Assembly: GCA_039715165.1 (NCBI GenBank) | Contig: JBDLHX010000126.1 | Coordinates: 1 to 6,156 of the forward strand | DNA from: JAHEEL01 sp039715165 | GTDB lineage: Bacteria; Actinomycetota; Acidimicrobiia; Spongiisociales; UBA5794 | DNA: 6,156 bases | Direction of reading: 5' to 3' | In this document: piece after piece, positions 1 to 5,920 of the stretch | Layout: the number at the start of each line of letters is the position of its first letter | Numbering within the stretch: the first letter of the stretch is position 1 | Notes under the pieces: model-generated | Seen by the model: only the letters and a program-made list of their open reading frames with translations | The model's database searches: none | Told to the model about the DNA's origin: nothing | Made by a program: the position numbers and the translations under genes

Positions 1-393
1 ACCCTGGCTGATGAGGTCGTCGATGTCCGCGTTCTGCCTCGTGGGATCATCGTCGGCGACTGTCTCGATGACAGTGATGTTGCGGCCGATCTCTTCCCCG
101 TACTCCGCGGAGTAGTCGACCAAGTATTGGGCAAGGGCGACGAAGATTGCCGACGCTCTCGAGTTCAGCGACAGTCCGATGACCATGTCATCCTGAGCCG
201 CAGCTGTTGTCTCGGTCGCTGCAGCTGTTGTCTCGGTCGCTGCAGCTGTTGTCTCGGTCGCTGCAGCTGTTGTCTCGGTCGCTGCAGCTGTTGTTGTTGT
301 CTCGTCAGCGCCATTACTGCTGCAGGCTGTGAGCACGAGGGCAAAGGCTGCAGCGAGTGCAATCCCCTTGCCCCGAGTGATCCTGTTCCTCAT
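1..393 (-). CDS. Sugar ABC transporter solute-binding lipoprotein, CUT2/RbsB-like (3' end outside window)
   Basis: This is the N-terminal 131 residues of a periplasmic-binding-type lipoprotein; the rest lies beyond the left edge. It should capture a sugar outside the membrane and hand it to the permease pair encoded upstream. Residues 1-24 form a lipoprotein signal: basic n-region (MRNRITRGKG), hydrophobic core, and lipobox LTAC with Cys24 as the lipidated residue. Residues 30-66 are a low-complexity linker of TTAAATE repeats. The folded domain starts near residue 70 (MVIGLSLN, first beta strand). The segment VIETVADDDPTRQNADIDDL followed by ISQG fits the RbsB/Peripla_BP_4 pattern of a strand, a D..ND/DDP..Q loop and a helix. 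The start ATG at 393 is chosen because GAAGGAG lies 7 nt upstream and the lipobox follows directly. It is the last visible gene of the operon, 113 bp after the esterase. The family is supported by context; the sugar is unknown. Confidence 0.88.
   Translation of the reverse strand, partial: MRNRITRGKGIALAAAFALVLTACSSNGADETTTTAAATETTAAATETTAAATETTAAATETTAAAQDDMVIGLSLNSRASAIFVALAQYLVDYSAEYGEEIGRNITVIETVADDDPTRQNADIDDLISQG
201..294 (-). repeat. 21-bp in-frame tandem repeat coding a TTAAATE linker
   Basis: Four identical 21-bp units (201-221, 222-242, 243-263, 264-284) are followed by a partial fifth (285-294) and a short run of TGT triplets. On the minus strand each unit encodes the seven residues TTAAATE. 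The period is a multiple of three, so copy-number change leaves the reading frame intact. The repeat forms the spacer between the lipid anchor (Cys24) and the sugar-binding domain. Such Thr/Ala/Glu spacers are common in exported actinobacterial proteins and may be glycosylated; that is inference. Confidence 0.9.
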
Positions 394-443
394 CCCTGTT
401 CTCCTTCTTCTCGTGTTGAGCGCCGACTGCGCTCCTATGTCAT
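361..443 (-). repeat. Leader module of binding-protein gene (copy 2 of a duplicated block), with hairpin
   Basis: On the minus strand this block reads ATGACATAGGAGCGC, a variable loop, GGCGCTCAACAC, an A/G-rich ribosome site, then the first eleven codons of the lipoprotein. It aligns with 1551-1637 in front of the esterase. GAGCGC (minus) at 434-429 pairs perfectly with GCGCTC at 423-418 around a 5-nt loop that differs from the other copy. Conserved stems with a divergent loop suggest that the structure matters. It could act on mRNA stability or ribosome access; the sequence does not decide this. Confidence 0.7.
401..407 (-). promoter_or_regulatory. Shine-Dalgarno of the binding-protein gene
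   Basis: GAAGGAG on the minus strand, with 7 nt between it and the ATG at 393. This fixes the start of the lipoprotein gene; the resulting N-terminus is a proper lipoprotein signal. Confidence 0.75.
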
Positions 444-460
444 GTCATCTCGTTGGGTGT

Positions 461-485
461 GCCCGGCAACTTGCGGTTGCCGGGC
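461..485 (-). terminator. Strong intercistronic stem-loop between esterase and binding-protein genes
   Basis: A perfect 10-bp inverted repeat (GCCCGGCAAC / GTTGCCGGGC) with a 5-nt loop lies 21 bp after the esterase stop codon. No T-run follows on either strand, so a full intrinsic terminator is not supported. It may be a partial terminator, or a hairpin that protects a processed mRNA 3' end. Such hairpins are known next to binding-protein genes in other ABC operons, where they let the binding protein be made in excess. Confidence 0.5.
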
Positions 486-506
486 TCACCCCGGTCACGG
501 TCGGTG

Positions 507-1586
507 CTAACCCTTGCTGAGCGCGGCCACGTACTTCCCAGGCAACTTGTACGGAGCGAGCAGGTCCCACGCGAGGTCGTACCCGTCGACCTCGTCGGTG
601 TTGCAGGGCTCAGGGCAATACGGGTTCACATGACCGGGAATCGCGTGTCCACCGTTGTTCACCATCACGACGGTGACGTCGGCGTTGTTGTGACACGCTC
701 GGTACTCGATGAGATCGATGTCATCGGTCATGGCCGTTACGTAGGGCGTCTCGCGACACGAGTTGAAGTCGACCCAACGGTCGACCGCGGTCTCTCCCGA
801 GTAACTCCACGCCGTTCCGGGCGTGCCGGTAGCCCAGGGATTCGTCCCATCGATCAGCCCATGGATCGCCAATATCGGGATGTTGCGAACTGGAGCACAG
901 TCCTGCGAGTCCGGGAGTTCGAAGTCGGTGGCGTCGGAAGCCAGCGGGAACCGAACCCCGGCGATCGGCACCACAGCAGCGATCCGATCGCCGAGATCAC
1001 ACGCAAGCTGCGACGCCATCCGAGCGCCTCCCGAGAAGCCCATCGCATACACCCGGGCCAGATCAATGCACATGGCTTCTGCAGCCGCGTCGATCGCGTG
1101 CTCGATGAACTCCACGTCGTCACGCGTTTCAGGCGGAGCGGAGCTCCCTGGGATACTGAACAACGGCACACCGGGCACATTCCATTCAAAGCCCGGCTCG
1201 TTGAACCAAGGGACCAGGACCTGGAGGTCGACGGGTCCCGAAGGTGTCAGCATCGCGAAGCCGTTCTCGTCGGCCACGTGCAAGCTCTCGGTCAGCGTTG
1301 CGTCACCGGTGCCGAAGGAAGGGTGCAGATTGACGACCAGCGGAACGTGCTTCTTCCGGGCGCTTTCGGGGACGTACAGCAGCACGTCGTAGCCGTCCAC
1401 GTCCAAGACATGTGTGCCTGCGGCCATCTCCGTGTTGCAGTGGGCCTTCGAAGCGGCCAGGGCTGCGTCGTCGACGGCGACAAGCGCGCCGAATGTGGTC
1501 GCGAACAGGGCGACGGCGAGAAGCAGATGCCGAGTTCGCGGTCGATGCGCAATCACTCCCTTGTTCCGAATAGTCCTGTTTCCCAT
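507..1586 (-). CDS. Secreted alpha/beta-hydrolase esterase, LpqC/PHB-depolymerase (CE1-like) family
   Basis: A 359-residue exported esterase. Residues 1-20 are basic, 21-38 hydrophobic, and a signal-peptidase site is likely near residues 41-45 (AALAA-S); no lipobox is seen. The hydrolase core shows the oxyanion-region strand VVNLHPSFGTG (84-94), the nucleophile elbow GFSGG with Ser185, a probable acid Asp246 in IHGLIDG (241-247), and His314 in NNGGHAIPG (310-318), the usual GGH.xPG of this family. Eight cysteines (50, 173, 196, 230, 277, 298, 324, 328) suggest disulfides in an extracytoplasmic protein. Family members cleave polyhydroxyalkanoate, feruloyl or acetyl esters; the substrate here is unknown. 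The frame is open up to an ATG at 1637 that overlaps the permease 2 stop (ATGA). I chose 1586 because AAGGAGGG sits 7 nt upstream and the signal peptide then has normal length. Lying inside a sugar-import operon, it may release the imported sugar from an ester; that is inference. Confidence 0.88.
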   Translation of the reverse strand: MGNRTIRNKGVIAHRPRTRHLLLAVALFATTFGALVAVDDAALAASKAHCNTEMAAGTHVLDVDGYDVLLYVPESARKKHVPLVVNLHPSFGTGDATLTESLHVADENGFAMLTPSGPVDLQVLVPWFNEPGFEWNVPGVPLFSIPGSSAPPETRDDVEFIEHAIDAAAEAMCIDLARVYAMGFSGGARMASQLACDLGDRIAAVVPIAGVRFPLASDATDFELPDSQDCAPVRNIPILAIHGLIDGTNPWATGTPGTAWSYSGETAVDRWVDFNSCRETPYVTAMTDDIDLIEYRACHNNADVTVVMVNNGGHAIPGHVNPYCPEPCNTDEVDGYDLAWDLLAPYKLPGKYVAALSKG

Positions 1587-1637
1587 TCCAATCCCTCCTT
1601 CTCGTTGTGTTGAGCGCCTCTCGCGCTCCCGTGTCAT
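1551..1637 (-). repeat. Leader module of esterase gene (copy 1 of a duplicated block), with hairpin
   Basis: The minus strand reads ATGACACGGGAGCGC, a loop, GGCGCTCAACAC, an SD region, then ATG and codons for MGNRTIRNKG. It parallels 361-443 before the binding-protein gene. GAGCGC (1628-1623) pairs with GCGCTC (1617-1612) around a 5-nt loop. The initial ATGA is also the overlap with the permease 2 stop codon. A CCAACG a few bases before the ATGACA is present at both copies, so the shared block may begin inside the end of the permease gene. Confidence 0.7.
1593..1600 (-). promoter_or_regulatory. Shine-Dalgarno that decides the esterase start
   Basis: AAGGAGGG on the minus strand, with GGAGG ending 7 nt before the ATG at 1586. 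It favours this start over the upstream in-frame ATG at 1637, which would add 17 charged residues before the signal peptide. Confidence 0.75.
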
Positions 1638-2629
1638 GCCGTTGGCTGCAACTCGCGGGGAGGCGGTGCAGCCGCCTTGGGTTTTCGCTTGTCCTGGCGT
1701 GTGCTTCGAAGAGCATCCGCATACATCGCCACGAAGATCACGAGTCCACGAACGATTGGGTACGCGTACGGGGACGCCGCCAGAAGCGTCAAACCGTTCT
1801 GGATGACGACGAGGATTCCAACTCCGATGACCGCACCGGGGAAGAAGCTCCCTCTCCCGCCAAACAGGCTCGTACCGCCGAGAACAACCGCTGCTATGCC
1901 AAGGAACTCCATGCCGGCGCCAAACGTCGTGTTGACGGCTCCCAGTTGGGACGCCGACACGACACCGCCAAAAGCAGCCAGCGCTGAACAGGCGACAAAC
2001 GCCTGGAAAGTCCGTGACCGGACGGGGAATCCGAAACTGCGCGCAACTTCCCGGTCATCCCCAATCCCGACAAGCTGTCTCCCAGGCGCTGTTCGTACAA
2101 GGATGAGTTGGCCGACGACGAGAATCAGCAAAGCCAACAGAGAATCCAGGAACACCGGCCCGATCTTCGCCCGCGACATGACGGAGAACGCTTCTGGGAG
2201 TCGGACAACCGTTCCACCCATCGCCGACAGGGCGACTCCGCGTAGAGCGATCATCATCCCAAGTGTCACGACCAGAGGATCGAGGTCCAGACGCGTCACG
2301 AGAGTCCCGTTCACCGCTCCGACGAGCGCTCCGACCGCAACGATCAGAGCGACCCCTAGGAGAGGGTTCAGGTTCCACTCGCTCATGAACCGTGCCCCAA
2401 CGACGGTCGCAACGAAGGCGGTGGAACCCACCGAGATGTCAATCCGACCAGCGATCATGAGAAACGTCAGGCCAGCGGCAATGATCATCAGCGGTGCCGC
2501 TGTGTGGGCGAGGGATGCGAGATTCGCAACGGTGGCGAACCGGTCAACGACGAGAGCGAATCCGACGACAAGAACGATCAACGTGATCGCGAATCCGCTG
2601 AACCTCAGGTGCTCGCTCAATCGACTCAC
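1634..2629 (-). CDS. Sugar ABC transporter permease 2, CUT2 (BPD_transp_2/RbsC-like)
   Basis: A 331-residue, very hydrophobic membrane protein and one half of the translocation channel. Family marks are GRIDISVGS (61-69; the usual form is GGIDLSVGS), the segment GALVGAVNGTLVTR (100-113), the cytoplasmic loop GDDREVARSFGFPV (190-203) that contacts the ATPase, and LGGTSLFGGRGS (250-261). About eight to ten membrane segments can be counted. The C-terminal tail (about 311-331) is polar and Pro/Ala-rich. It starts with GTG at 2629 within GTGA, overlapping the ATPase stop by 4 nt, and its own stop sits in an ATGA at 1637-1634. It differs from permease 1, so the channel is probably a heterodimer, as in the AI-2 (LsrCD) and rhamnose systems. 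Confidence 0.93.
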   Translation of the reverse strand: MSRLSEHLRFSGFAITLIVLVVGFALVVDRFATVANLASLAHTAAPLMIIAAGLTFLMIAGRIDISVGSTAFVATVVGARFMSEWNLNPLLGVALIVAVGALVGAVNGTLVTRLDLDPLVVTLGMMIALRGVALSAMGGTVVRLPEAFSVMSRAKIGPVFLDSLLALLILVVGQLILVRTAPGRQLVGIGDDREVARSFGFPVRSRTFQAFVACSALAAFGGVVSASQLGAVNTTFGAGMEFLGIAAVVLGGTSLFGGRGSFFPGAVIGVGILVVIQNGLTLLAASPYAYPIVRGLVIFVAMYADALRSTRQDKRKPKAAAPPPRELQPTA

Positions 2630-4152
2630 GCTTCCCTCGCCACTGTCTCGGACCGACTCGCCAGTACTGTCTCGGACCGACTCGCCTGCGCGAGCCGCAT
2701 GAGTTCATCCTTCTCCACACCCGCGGATCGAGACGTCAGGTCGCCGTGTCGGCTCAACACCAATACGCGGTCGGACAACTGGAGTAGTTCGTCGACGTCC
2801 GAGGTGACCATGAGCACTGTCGCTCCGGCGTCGGCCATCGCAGCAATCGAGTCATGAACCTCGCCCCGAGCACCGACGTCGAGGCCTCTCGTGGGTTCGT
2901 CGAGCATCCAGAACCTCGGCTCGCGAATGATGTGCCTATTCAGGACGACCTTCTGTTGGTTCCCGCCGCTGAGCACGCTGACTGGGCGTTCGGAGCTGGC
3001 GACTTTGATTCCTCCCGCTTGAATTGCGTGCGTCACCGCTGCCGCCTCCTCAGCAGAGGAGACCCATCCGAGACGCGCCAACGAGCCGAGTGCCGAGATT
3101 GTGAGGTTCGCCCTGACCGAAAGGGAGAGCGCCAACCCCTGTCTGTGGCGATCCTCAGGCACGTACCCAGATCGCCTGAAGAGAGCTCGGGGCGTAGTGG
3201 CAACCATTGCCCCGGTGGCATCGCGGACTTCGAGTTCCGCCTCTGCTGTTGGGTGCAGGCCGATCAAACAACGCAACAGGGTGGACCGGCCCGATCCGAG
3301 CAATCCCCAGAGTCCGACGATCTCACCCTCGGCGAGATCGAACGACCACCCGTACTCGGAATCGGCTGCTCGGAGGTCGCGAACTCGAAGCGCCGTCTCT
3401 CCGGCGATCCGGGAGTCGCGCGGCCTCTCGACGACCTCGTCACCGACGATGAGCCGAATGAGGTCATCGTGGGTTACCTCTTGTGTCCCCACCTCTCCGG
3501 CATTGCGCCCATCTCGGAGCACGACGACGCGATCGCAGACAGTGAACACCTCATCGATGAAGTGGGTGATGTAGAGAACGACCGCGCCGCCGTCCTTCAG
3601 CTCCCGAATCAGGGAGAAGAGGGCTTGACGCTCGTTGTCATCCAACGAGGACGTGGGTTCATCGAAGATTACGACCCGCGGATTCGCCAAGAGAGCTCGA
3701 GCGATTTCGACCAACTGACGCTGGGCCTGACTGAGCTGAGATCCGGGCTCATCGAGGTCCAACGTCACGCCCATGTGGTCGAGGACGCGATTCGCCCGCT
3801 CCCGCATGCTGGATCGATCCAGAAGACCGTGTCTGGTTGGGAAAGACGTCGCGAACAGGTTCTCGAGAACGGTCATCGTCGGACTGATCGAAGGCTCCTG
3901 ATGGATGAGGGCGATCCCAAGACGAGCCGCGGCGGCAGGATCCTGGGGTGAGATCGGCGCCCCGTCCAAGAGGATTTCTCCATCGTCGGCGTGGACGAGT
4001 CCACCCAGGATCGACATGAGTGTTGACTTGCCTGCGCCGTTGACACCAAGAACGCCCACAACCTCGCCCGACTCTGCCCCGAGCCCTACTTCGCTCAATG
4101 CCTGTACTCCAGGGAATGCCTTCGAAACCCCTCTCGCTGAGAGCACCGTCAT
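2626..4152 (-). CDS. Sugar ABC transporter ATP-binding protein, two nucleotide-binding domains (RbsA/MglA-like)
   Basis: A 508-residue protein of the usual CUT2 length with two fused ATPase domains. Domain 1: Walker A GVNGAGKST (36-44), Q-loop Gln85, signature LSQAQ (140-144), Walker B VVIFDEP (160-166), His197. Domain 2: GLLGSGRST (283-291), where Arg289 replaces the Walker A lysine, signature LSGGNQQ (394-400), Walker B FWMLDEPT (414-421), and Ser451 in place of the H-loop histidine. A degenerate second site is normal for the RbsA type, so domain 1 probably does the hydrolysis while domain 2 completes the dimer. It energises sugar import by the two permeases, whose genes overlap it by 4 nt at each end (ATGA at 4152-4149, GTGA at 2629-2626). 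The last 16 residues are an unusual tandem repeat, ASRSETVL/ASRSETVA. Confidence 0.95.
   Translation of the reverse strand: MTVLSARGVSKAFPGVQALSEVGLGAESGEVVGVLGVNGAGKSTLMSILGGLVHADDGEILLDGAPISPQDPAAAARLGIALIHQEPSISPTMTVLENLFATSFPTRHGLLDRSSMRERANRVLDHMGVTLDLDEPGSQLSQAQRQLVEIARALLANPRVVIFDEPTSSLDDNERQALFSLIRELKDGGAVVLYITHFIDEVFTVCDRVVVLRDGRNAGEVGTQEVTHDDLIRLIVGDEVVERPRDSRIAGETALRVRDLRAADSEYGWSFDLAEGEIVGLWGLLGSGRSTLLRCLIGLHPTAEAELEVRDATGAMVATTPRALFRRSGYVPEDRHRQGLALSLSVRANLTISALGSLARLGWVSSAEEAAAVTHAIQAGGIKVASSERPVSVLSGGNQQKVVLNRHIIREPRFWMLDEPTRGLDVGARGEVHDSIAAMADAGATVLMVTSDVDELLQLSDRVLVLSRHGDLTSRSAGVEKDELMRLAQASRSETVLASRSETVAREA
2642..2689 (-). repeat. 24-bp direct repeat in the 3' end of the ATPase gene
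   Basis: Two adjacent 24-bp units (2642-2665, 2666-2689) are identical over their first 21 bases and differ in the last three. In frame they give a duplicated eight-residue tail ASRSETV(L/A). This is probably a recent slippage duplication beyond the conserved fold. Confidence 0.85.
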
Positions 4153-5126
4153 GCTCGATCCCTCGCTCGCACGAACACGAAACGGTCGACCCCAGAGGCC
4201 GCGATGATCACGAGTCCCTTCAGCAGGAGCGTCGTGTAGAAAGGAATCCCGACCAGGTTGGCAACGTTCGCAAGTACCGCCAGCACCACAGCACCAAGTG
4301 CGGCACCCACCGGGCTCCCACGTCCGCCATAGATGGAGACACCACCGATTACAGCGGAACCAACCACATCGAGAACCAGCACATCAGGTCCAAGGGTGAC
4401 TCCCGCGGCGCCTGCCCGCGAGGCGATGACGAGACCCGCAACTCCGGCCAGGAACCCGGATGCGACGTATGTTGCGGCAAGTACCCGGGCAACCGGCACA
4501 CCAGCCGAGAAGGCGGCCTCGGGGTTGACGCCCGTCATGTACAGCCATCGTCCGACGACCGTCCTGTGAGCGATCAGGCCCCCAATGACCGTGAAACCGA
4601 TGAAGATCATCGCCGGTACCGGGATGCCCAGGATGCTGCCGTCGATCACGTCAGACAGAGACGAGGGCACGATGAAGCTTCGACCGCTCGTGATCGACGT
4701 GTTGATCCCTGTGACCGTCACCATCATTGCGAGAGTCACAATGAGTGGCACCATCTTCAGTCGTGCCACGGCGAATCCGTTGGCAATTCCGACGATGCAG
4801 CCGACAGCGAGCATGGCAAGGGCACCCGCGAGGGGTCCGTACCAATCCAGCACCATCGCTCCGGCGACGGCGGAGAGGGCCATCGTGGCCGGACTTGACA
4901 GATCGATGCCGCCGCCGATGAGCACGAACGCCCCACCAATTGCCATGAGCCCAACTCCGCTGGCCTGCACGGTGACATTGGATAGGTTCTGTTGCGTCGC
5001 GAAGTTCGGGACCAACAGCGCCAGGGCGATCAACACAAGGCCGCCGACCAGCCAGTACCCCAGCCGCCCCTTTGCCTTCGAGGGCGTCGGAGCGGTCGTA
5101 TCGTGGGACAGCGTTGATCTGGTCAT
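4149..5126 (-). CDS. Sugar ABC transporter permease 1, CUT2 (BPD_transp_2/RbsC-like)
   Basis: A 325-residue integral membrane protein. After a polar N-terminus (1-20) come hydrophobic segments, then GGGIDLSSP (71-79; family GGIDLSVGS), VGIANGFAVARL (112-123), the ATPase-contact loop TGVNPEAAFSAGVP (198-211), and IGGVSIYGGRGSPVGA (260-275). The frame is open to 5453, but the start at 5126 is chosen. It gives the family length, it has GGAGGTG upstream-type SD context (GGAGG, 9 nt spacing), and the extra upstream residues are charged and unlike any permease. The ATG overlaps the stop of the small ORF before it (ATGA) and its TGA overlaps the ATPase ATG. It should pair with permease 2. Confidence 0.92.
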   Translation of the reverse strand: MTRSTLSHDTTAPTPSKAKGRLGYWLVGGLVLIALALLVPNFATQQNLSNVTVQASGVGLMAIGGAFVLIGGGIDLSSPATMALSAVAGAMVLDWYGPLAGALAMLAVGCIVGIANGFAVARLKMVPLIVTLAMMVTVTGINTSITSGRSFIVPSSLSDVIDGSILGIPVPAMIFIGFTVIGGLIAHRTVVGRWLYMTGVNPEAAFSAGVPVARVLAATYVASGFLAGVAGLVIASRAGAAGVTLGPDVLVLDVVGSAVIGGVSIYGGRGSPVGAALGAVVLAVLANVANLVGIPFYTTLLLKGLVIIAASGVDRFVFVRARDRA

Positions 5127-5380
5127 GCCGCCGCACCTCCGATCGCAACGAAGGCACACTTGATATCGTGTGTTGCCGGGGTGCGTGACTCGACGGCCTC
5201 TGCCGCCATTCCAGCCAACCAGCGCGTCGCACGGGCCGCGGTCTCGCTCAAGTGCTGGGGATGGCCGACCAGATCGGGCACCGTCTGAATAGCGGTGTCG
5301 CCGCGTGCGCCACTGCCAATCGCAGGAACTCTTGCGTGCGACGTTGACAGCAGTAATCGATTCCCTGCGATTCCTGACAT
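5123..5380 (-). CDS. Small ORF at the head of the operon, unrecognised (85 aa)
   Basis: An 85-residue frame ending in the TGA of an ATGA overlap with permease 1, the same junction style as the rest of the operon. It starts about 37 nt after the predicted transcription start, with a modest SD (AAGGGAA, 10 nt before ATG 5380). The C-terminal two thirds (from about residue 25) use GC-rich third positions like the neighbours; the first 20 codons do not. There is no transmembrane segment, and a helix is likely around SETAARATRWLAGMAAEAV. I do not recognise the family. It may be a short genuine protein, a C-terminal remnant of a longer enzyme, or a translated leader that couples ribosomes to permease 1. 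The weaker operator palindrome lies within its first codons. Confidence 0.45.
   Translation of the reverse strand: MSGIAGNRLLLSTSHARVPAIGSGARGDTAIQTVPDLVGHPQHLSETAARATRWLAGMAAEAVESRTPATHDIKCAFVAIGGAAA
5134..5140 (-). promoter_or_regulatory. Shine-Dalgarno deciding the permease 1 start
   Basis: GGAGGTG on the minus strand, with GGAGG ending 9 nt before the ATG at 5126. It lies inside the end of the preceding small ORF and supports translational coupling. Confidence 0.6.
5350..5367. promoter_or_regulatory. Weaker second operator-like palindrome (O2)
   Basis: An 18-bp site centred on CG at 5358/5359 with core GTAATCGATTCC. Its ten-base core GTAATCGATT is identical to one arm of O1 in inverted orientation. 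The outer bases are less symmetric. Centre-to-centre distance to O1 is 55 bp, about five helical turns, which would suit a looping or auxiliary site. Confidence 0.4.
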
Positions 5381-5404
5381 TGCTATTGGATTCCCTTGCC
5401 TGCT

Positions 5405-5422
5405 TGAGAAATCGATTACTCA
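5405..5422. promoter_or_regulatory. LacI-family-type operator at the predicted transcription start (O1)
   Basis: TGAGAAATCGATTACTCA is an 18-bp palindrome with a single mismatched pair and a central CG, the layout of LacI/GalR-family operators. It begins directly after the predicted -10 box and covers the predicted +1 (about 5417), so a bound repressor would block initiation. No regulator gene is visible, so the binding protein is unknown. Confidence 0.6.
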
Positions 5423-5423
5423 C

Positions 5424-5453
5424 ATGATACGTTGATGGATGTGGGTACGTCAA
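5424..5453 (-). promoter_or_regulatory. Predicted sigma-70-type promoter of the sugar-import operon
   Basis: On the minus strand a -35 box TTGACG (5453-5448) is followed by an 18-nt spacer and a -10 box TATCAT (5429-5424). Initiation would fall near 5417, about 37 nt before the small ORF and about 290 nt before permease 1. Its position at the head of a chain of overlapping genes and its adjacency to a palindromic operator support it. Confidence 0.6.
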
Positions 5454-5648
5454 CTAGGCGGCATGTGCGCGTGAAGAGACACGCCATCCGCCACGTTGCA
5501 GAACTCACAGGGCCTCTTTTACGACGGCATCTCGCTCCTTCAGCGATCGCACTCGTGTCGATGCCGCGATGAGGAGACGCGTCCTCGCTGTCGTGATGGA
5601 TCTTGGCTATCGACGGGGGCAGGCAGGATGCTGGCCGAGAACGCCAGG
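5454..5648. other. Spacer with no recognisable gene
   Basis: Between the operon promoter and the integrase homology I see no convincing coding sequence in any frame. Short open frames exist but none resembles integrase sequence upstream of the catalytic C-terminus, so the missing integrase part seems deleted rather than frameshifted. Confidence 0.4.
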
Positions 5649-5828
5649 GACCGAACCGCCTTGGGATTGCTCATGGCAGGAGTGCCACTCAGCGTCGTTT
5701 CCGAGCGTCTCGGACACTCCTCCCCCGCGTCTACGATGGCCGCCTACCAACATGTCCTCCCAGGCATGCAGGCTGAAACAGCCCGGATGCTCGAGAGCTT
5801 GATCGTCCCGGAGGCTTCTACCGGCTGA
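5496..5828 (+). pseudogene. Tyrosine recombinase (phage-type integrase), C-terminal remnant
   Basis: Only the last 57 or so residues of this frame (from about 5652) look like a tyrosine integrase: an ALGLLMAGVPLSVVSERLGH segment with the box-II LGH (His74 of the frame), then STMAAYQHVLPGMQ with the nucleophile Tyr84. Family members have an HDLRHT motif just before TALGLLMAGV; here it reads ENARDRTA, so the catalytic Arg and His are missing, as is the whole N-terminal and core-binding part. The first 50 residues of the frame resemble nothing I know. An internal ATG at 5628 with GGCAGG before it could give a 66-residue peptide, but it cannot be an active recombinase. The end lies 92 bp from a tRNA 3' end, the usual place of an integrase gene next to its attachment site. 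Confidence 0.75.
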
Positions 5829-5839
5829 GGCCGGTAGAA
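5816..5839 (+). terminator. Hairpin over the integrase stop codon
   Basis: TTCTACCGG and CCGGTAGAA form a perfect 9-bp stem with a 6-nt loop; the TGA stop of the integrase frame lies in the loop and start of the second arm. No T-run follows. It may be a weak terminator or a structure of the old attachment region. Confidence 0.35.
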
Positions 5840-5885
5840 CGCCCGGCAAGACTCCCGAAACGGCAAACCCCGCTGCGCGAGAAGA

Positions 5886-5911
5886 CCCTCGGGACATGTG
5901 GTTCCCAAGGG
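5886..5911 (-). terminator. Terminator-like hairpin downstream of the tRNA 3' end
   Basis: On the minus strand CCCTTGGGA and TCCCGAGGG form a 9-bp stem (one G-U pair) around an 8-nt loop, followed by TCTTCT. It starts 9 nt after the tRNA 3' end, where a tRNA terminator would be. On the plus strand the stem has a C-A mismatch but is followed by TTTT, so it could also end integrase transcription. Confidence 0.5.
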
Positions 5912-5920
5912 TTTTCCTCG

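Noticed and set aside
201..294. CRISPR-like array
   Set aside because: The units are directly adjacent without spacers and encode a protein linker in frame.
453..1613. Long plus-strand open frame of 386 codons antisense to the esterase
   Set aside because: It mirrors the GC-rich codon pattern of the esterase gene, whose signal peptide, catalytic triad motifs and SD are clear; the antisense product is Arg/His-rich and resembles no protein.
1677..3951. Long plus-strand frames opposite permease 2 and the ATPase
   Set aside because: Shadows of strongly supported ABC transporter genes; compositions are Arg/Pro/Ser-rich with no domain.
5127..5453. N-terminal extension of permease 1 by 109 residues
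   Set aside because: The extension is charged, has no homology-like feature, runs through the predicted promoter and operator, and is made unnecessary by the SD before 5126.
5469..5484. Short inverted repeat GCGTG-N6-CACGC upstream of the promoter
   Set aside because: A 5-bp stem in GC-rich DNA is expected by chance and has no clear partner element.
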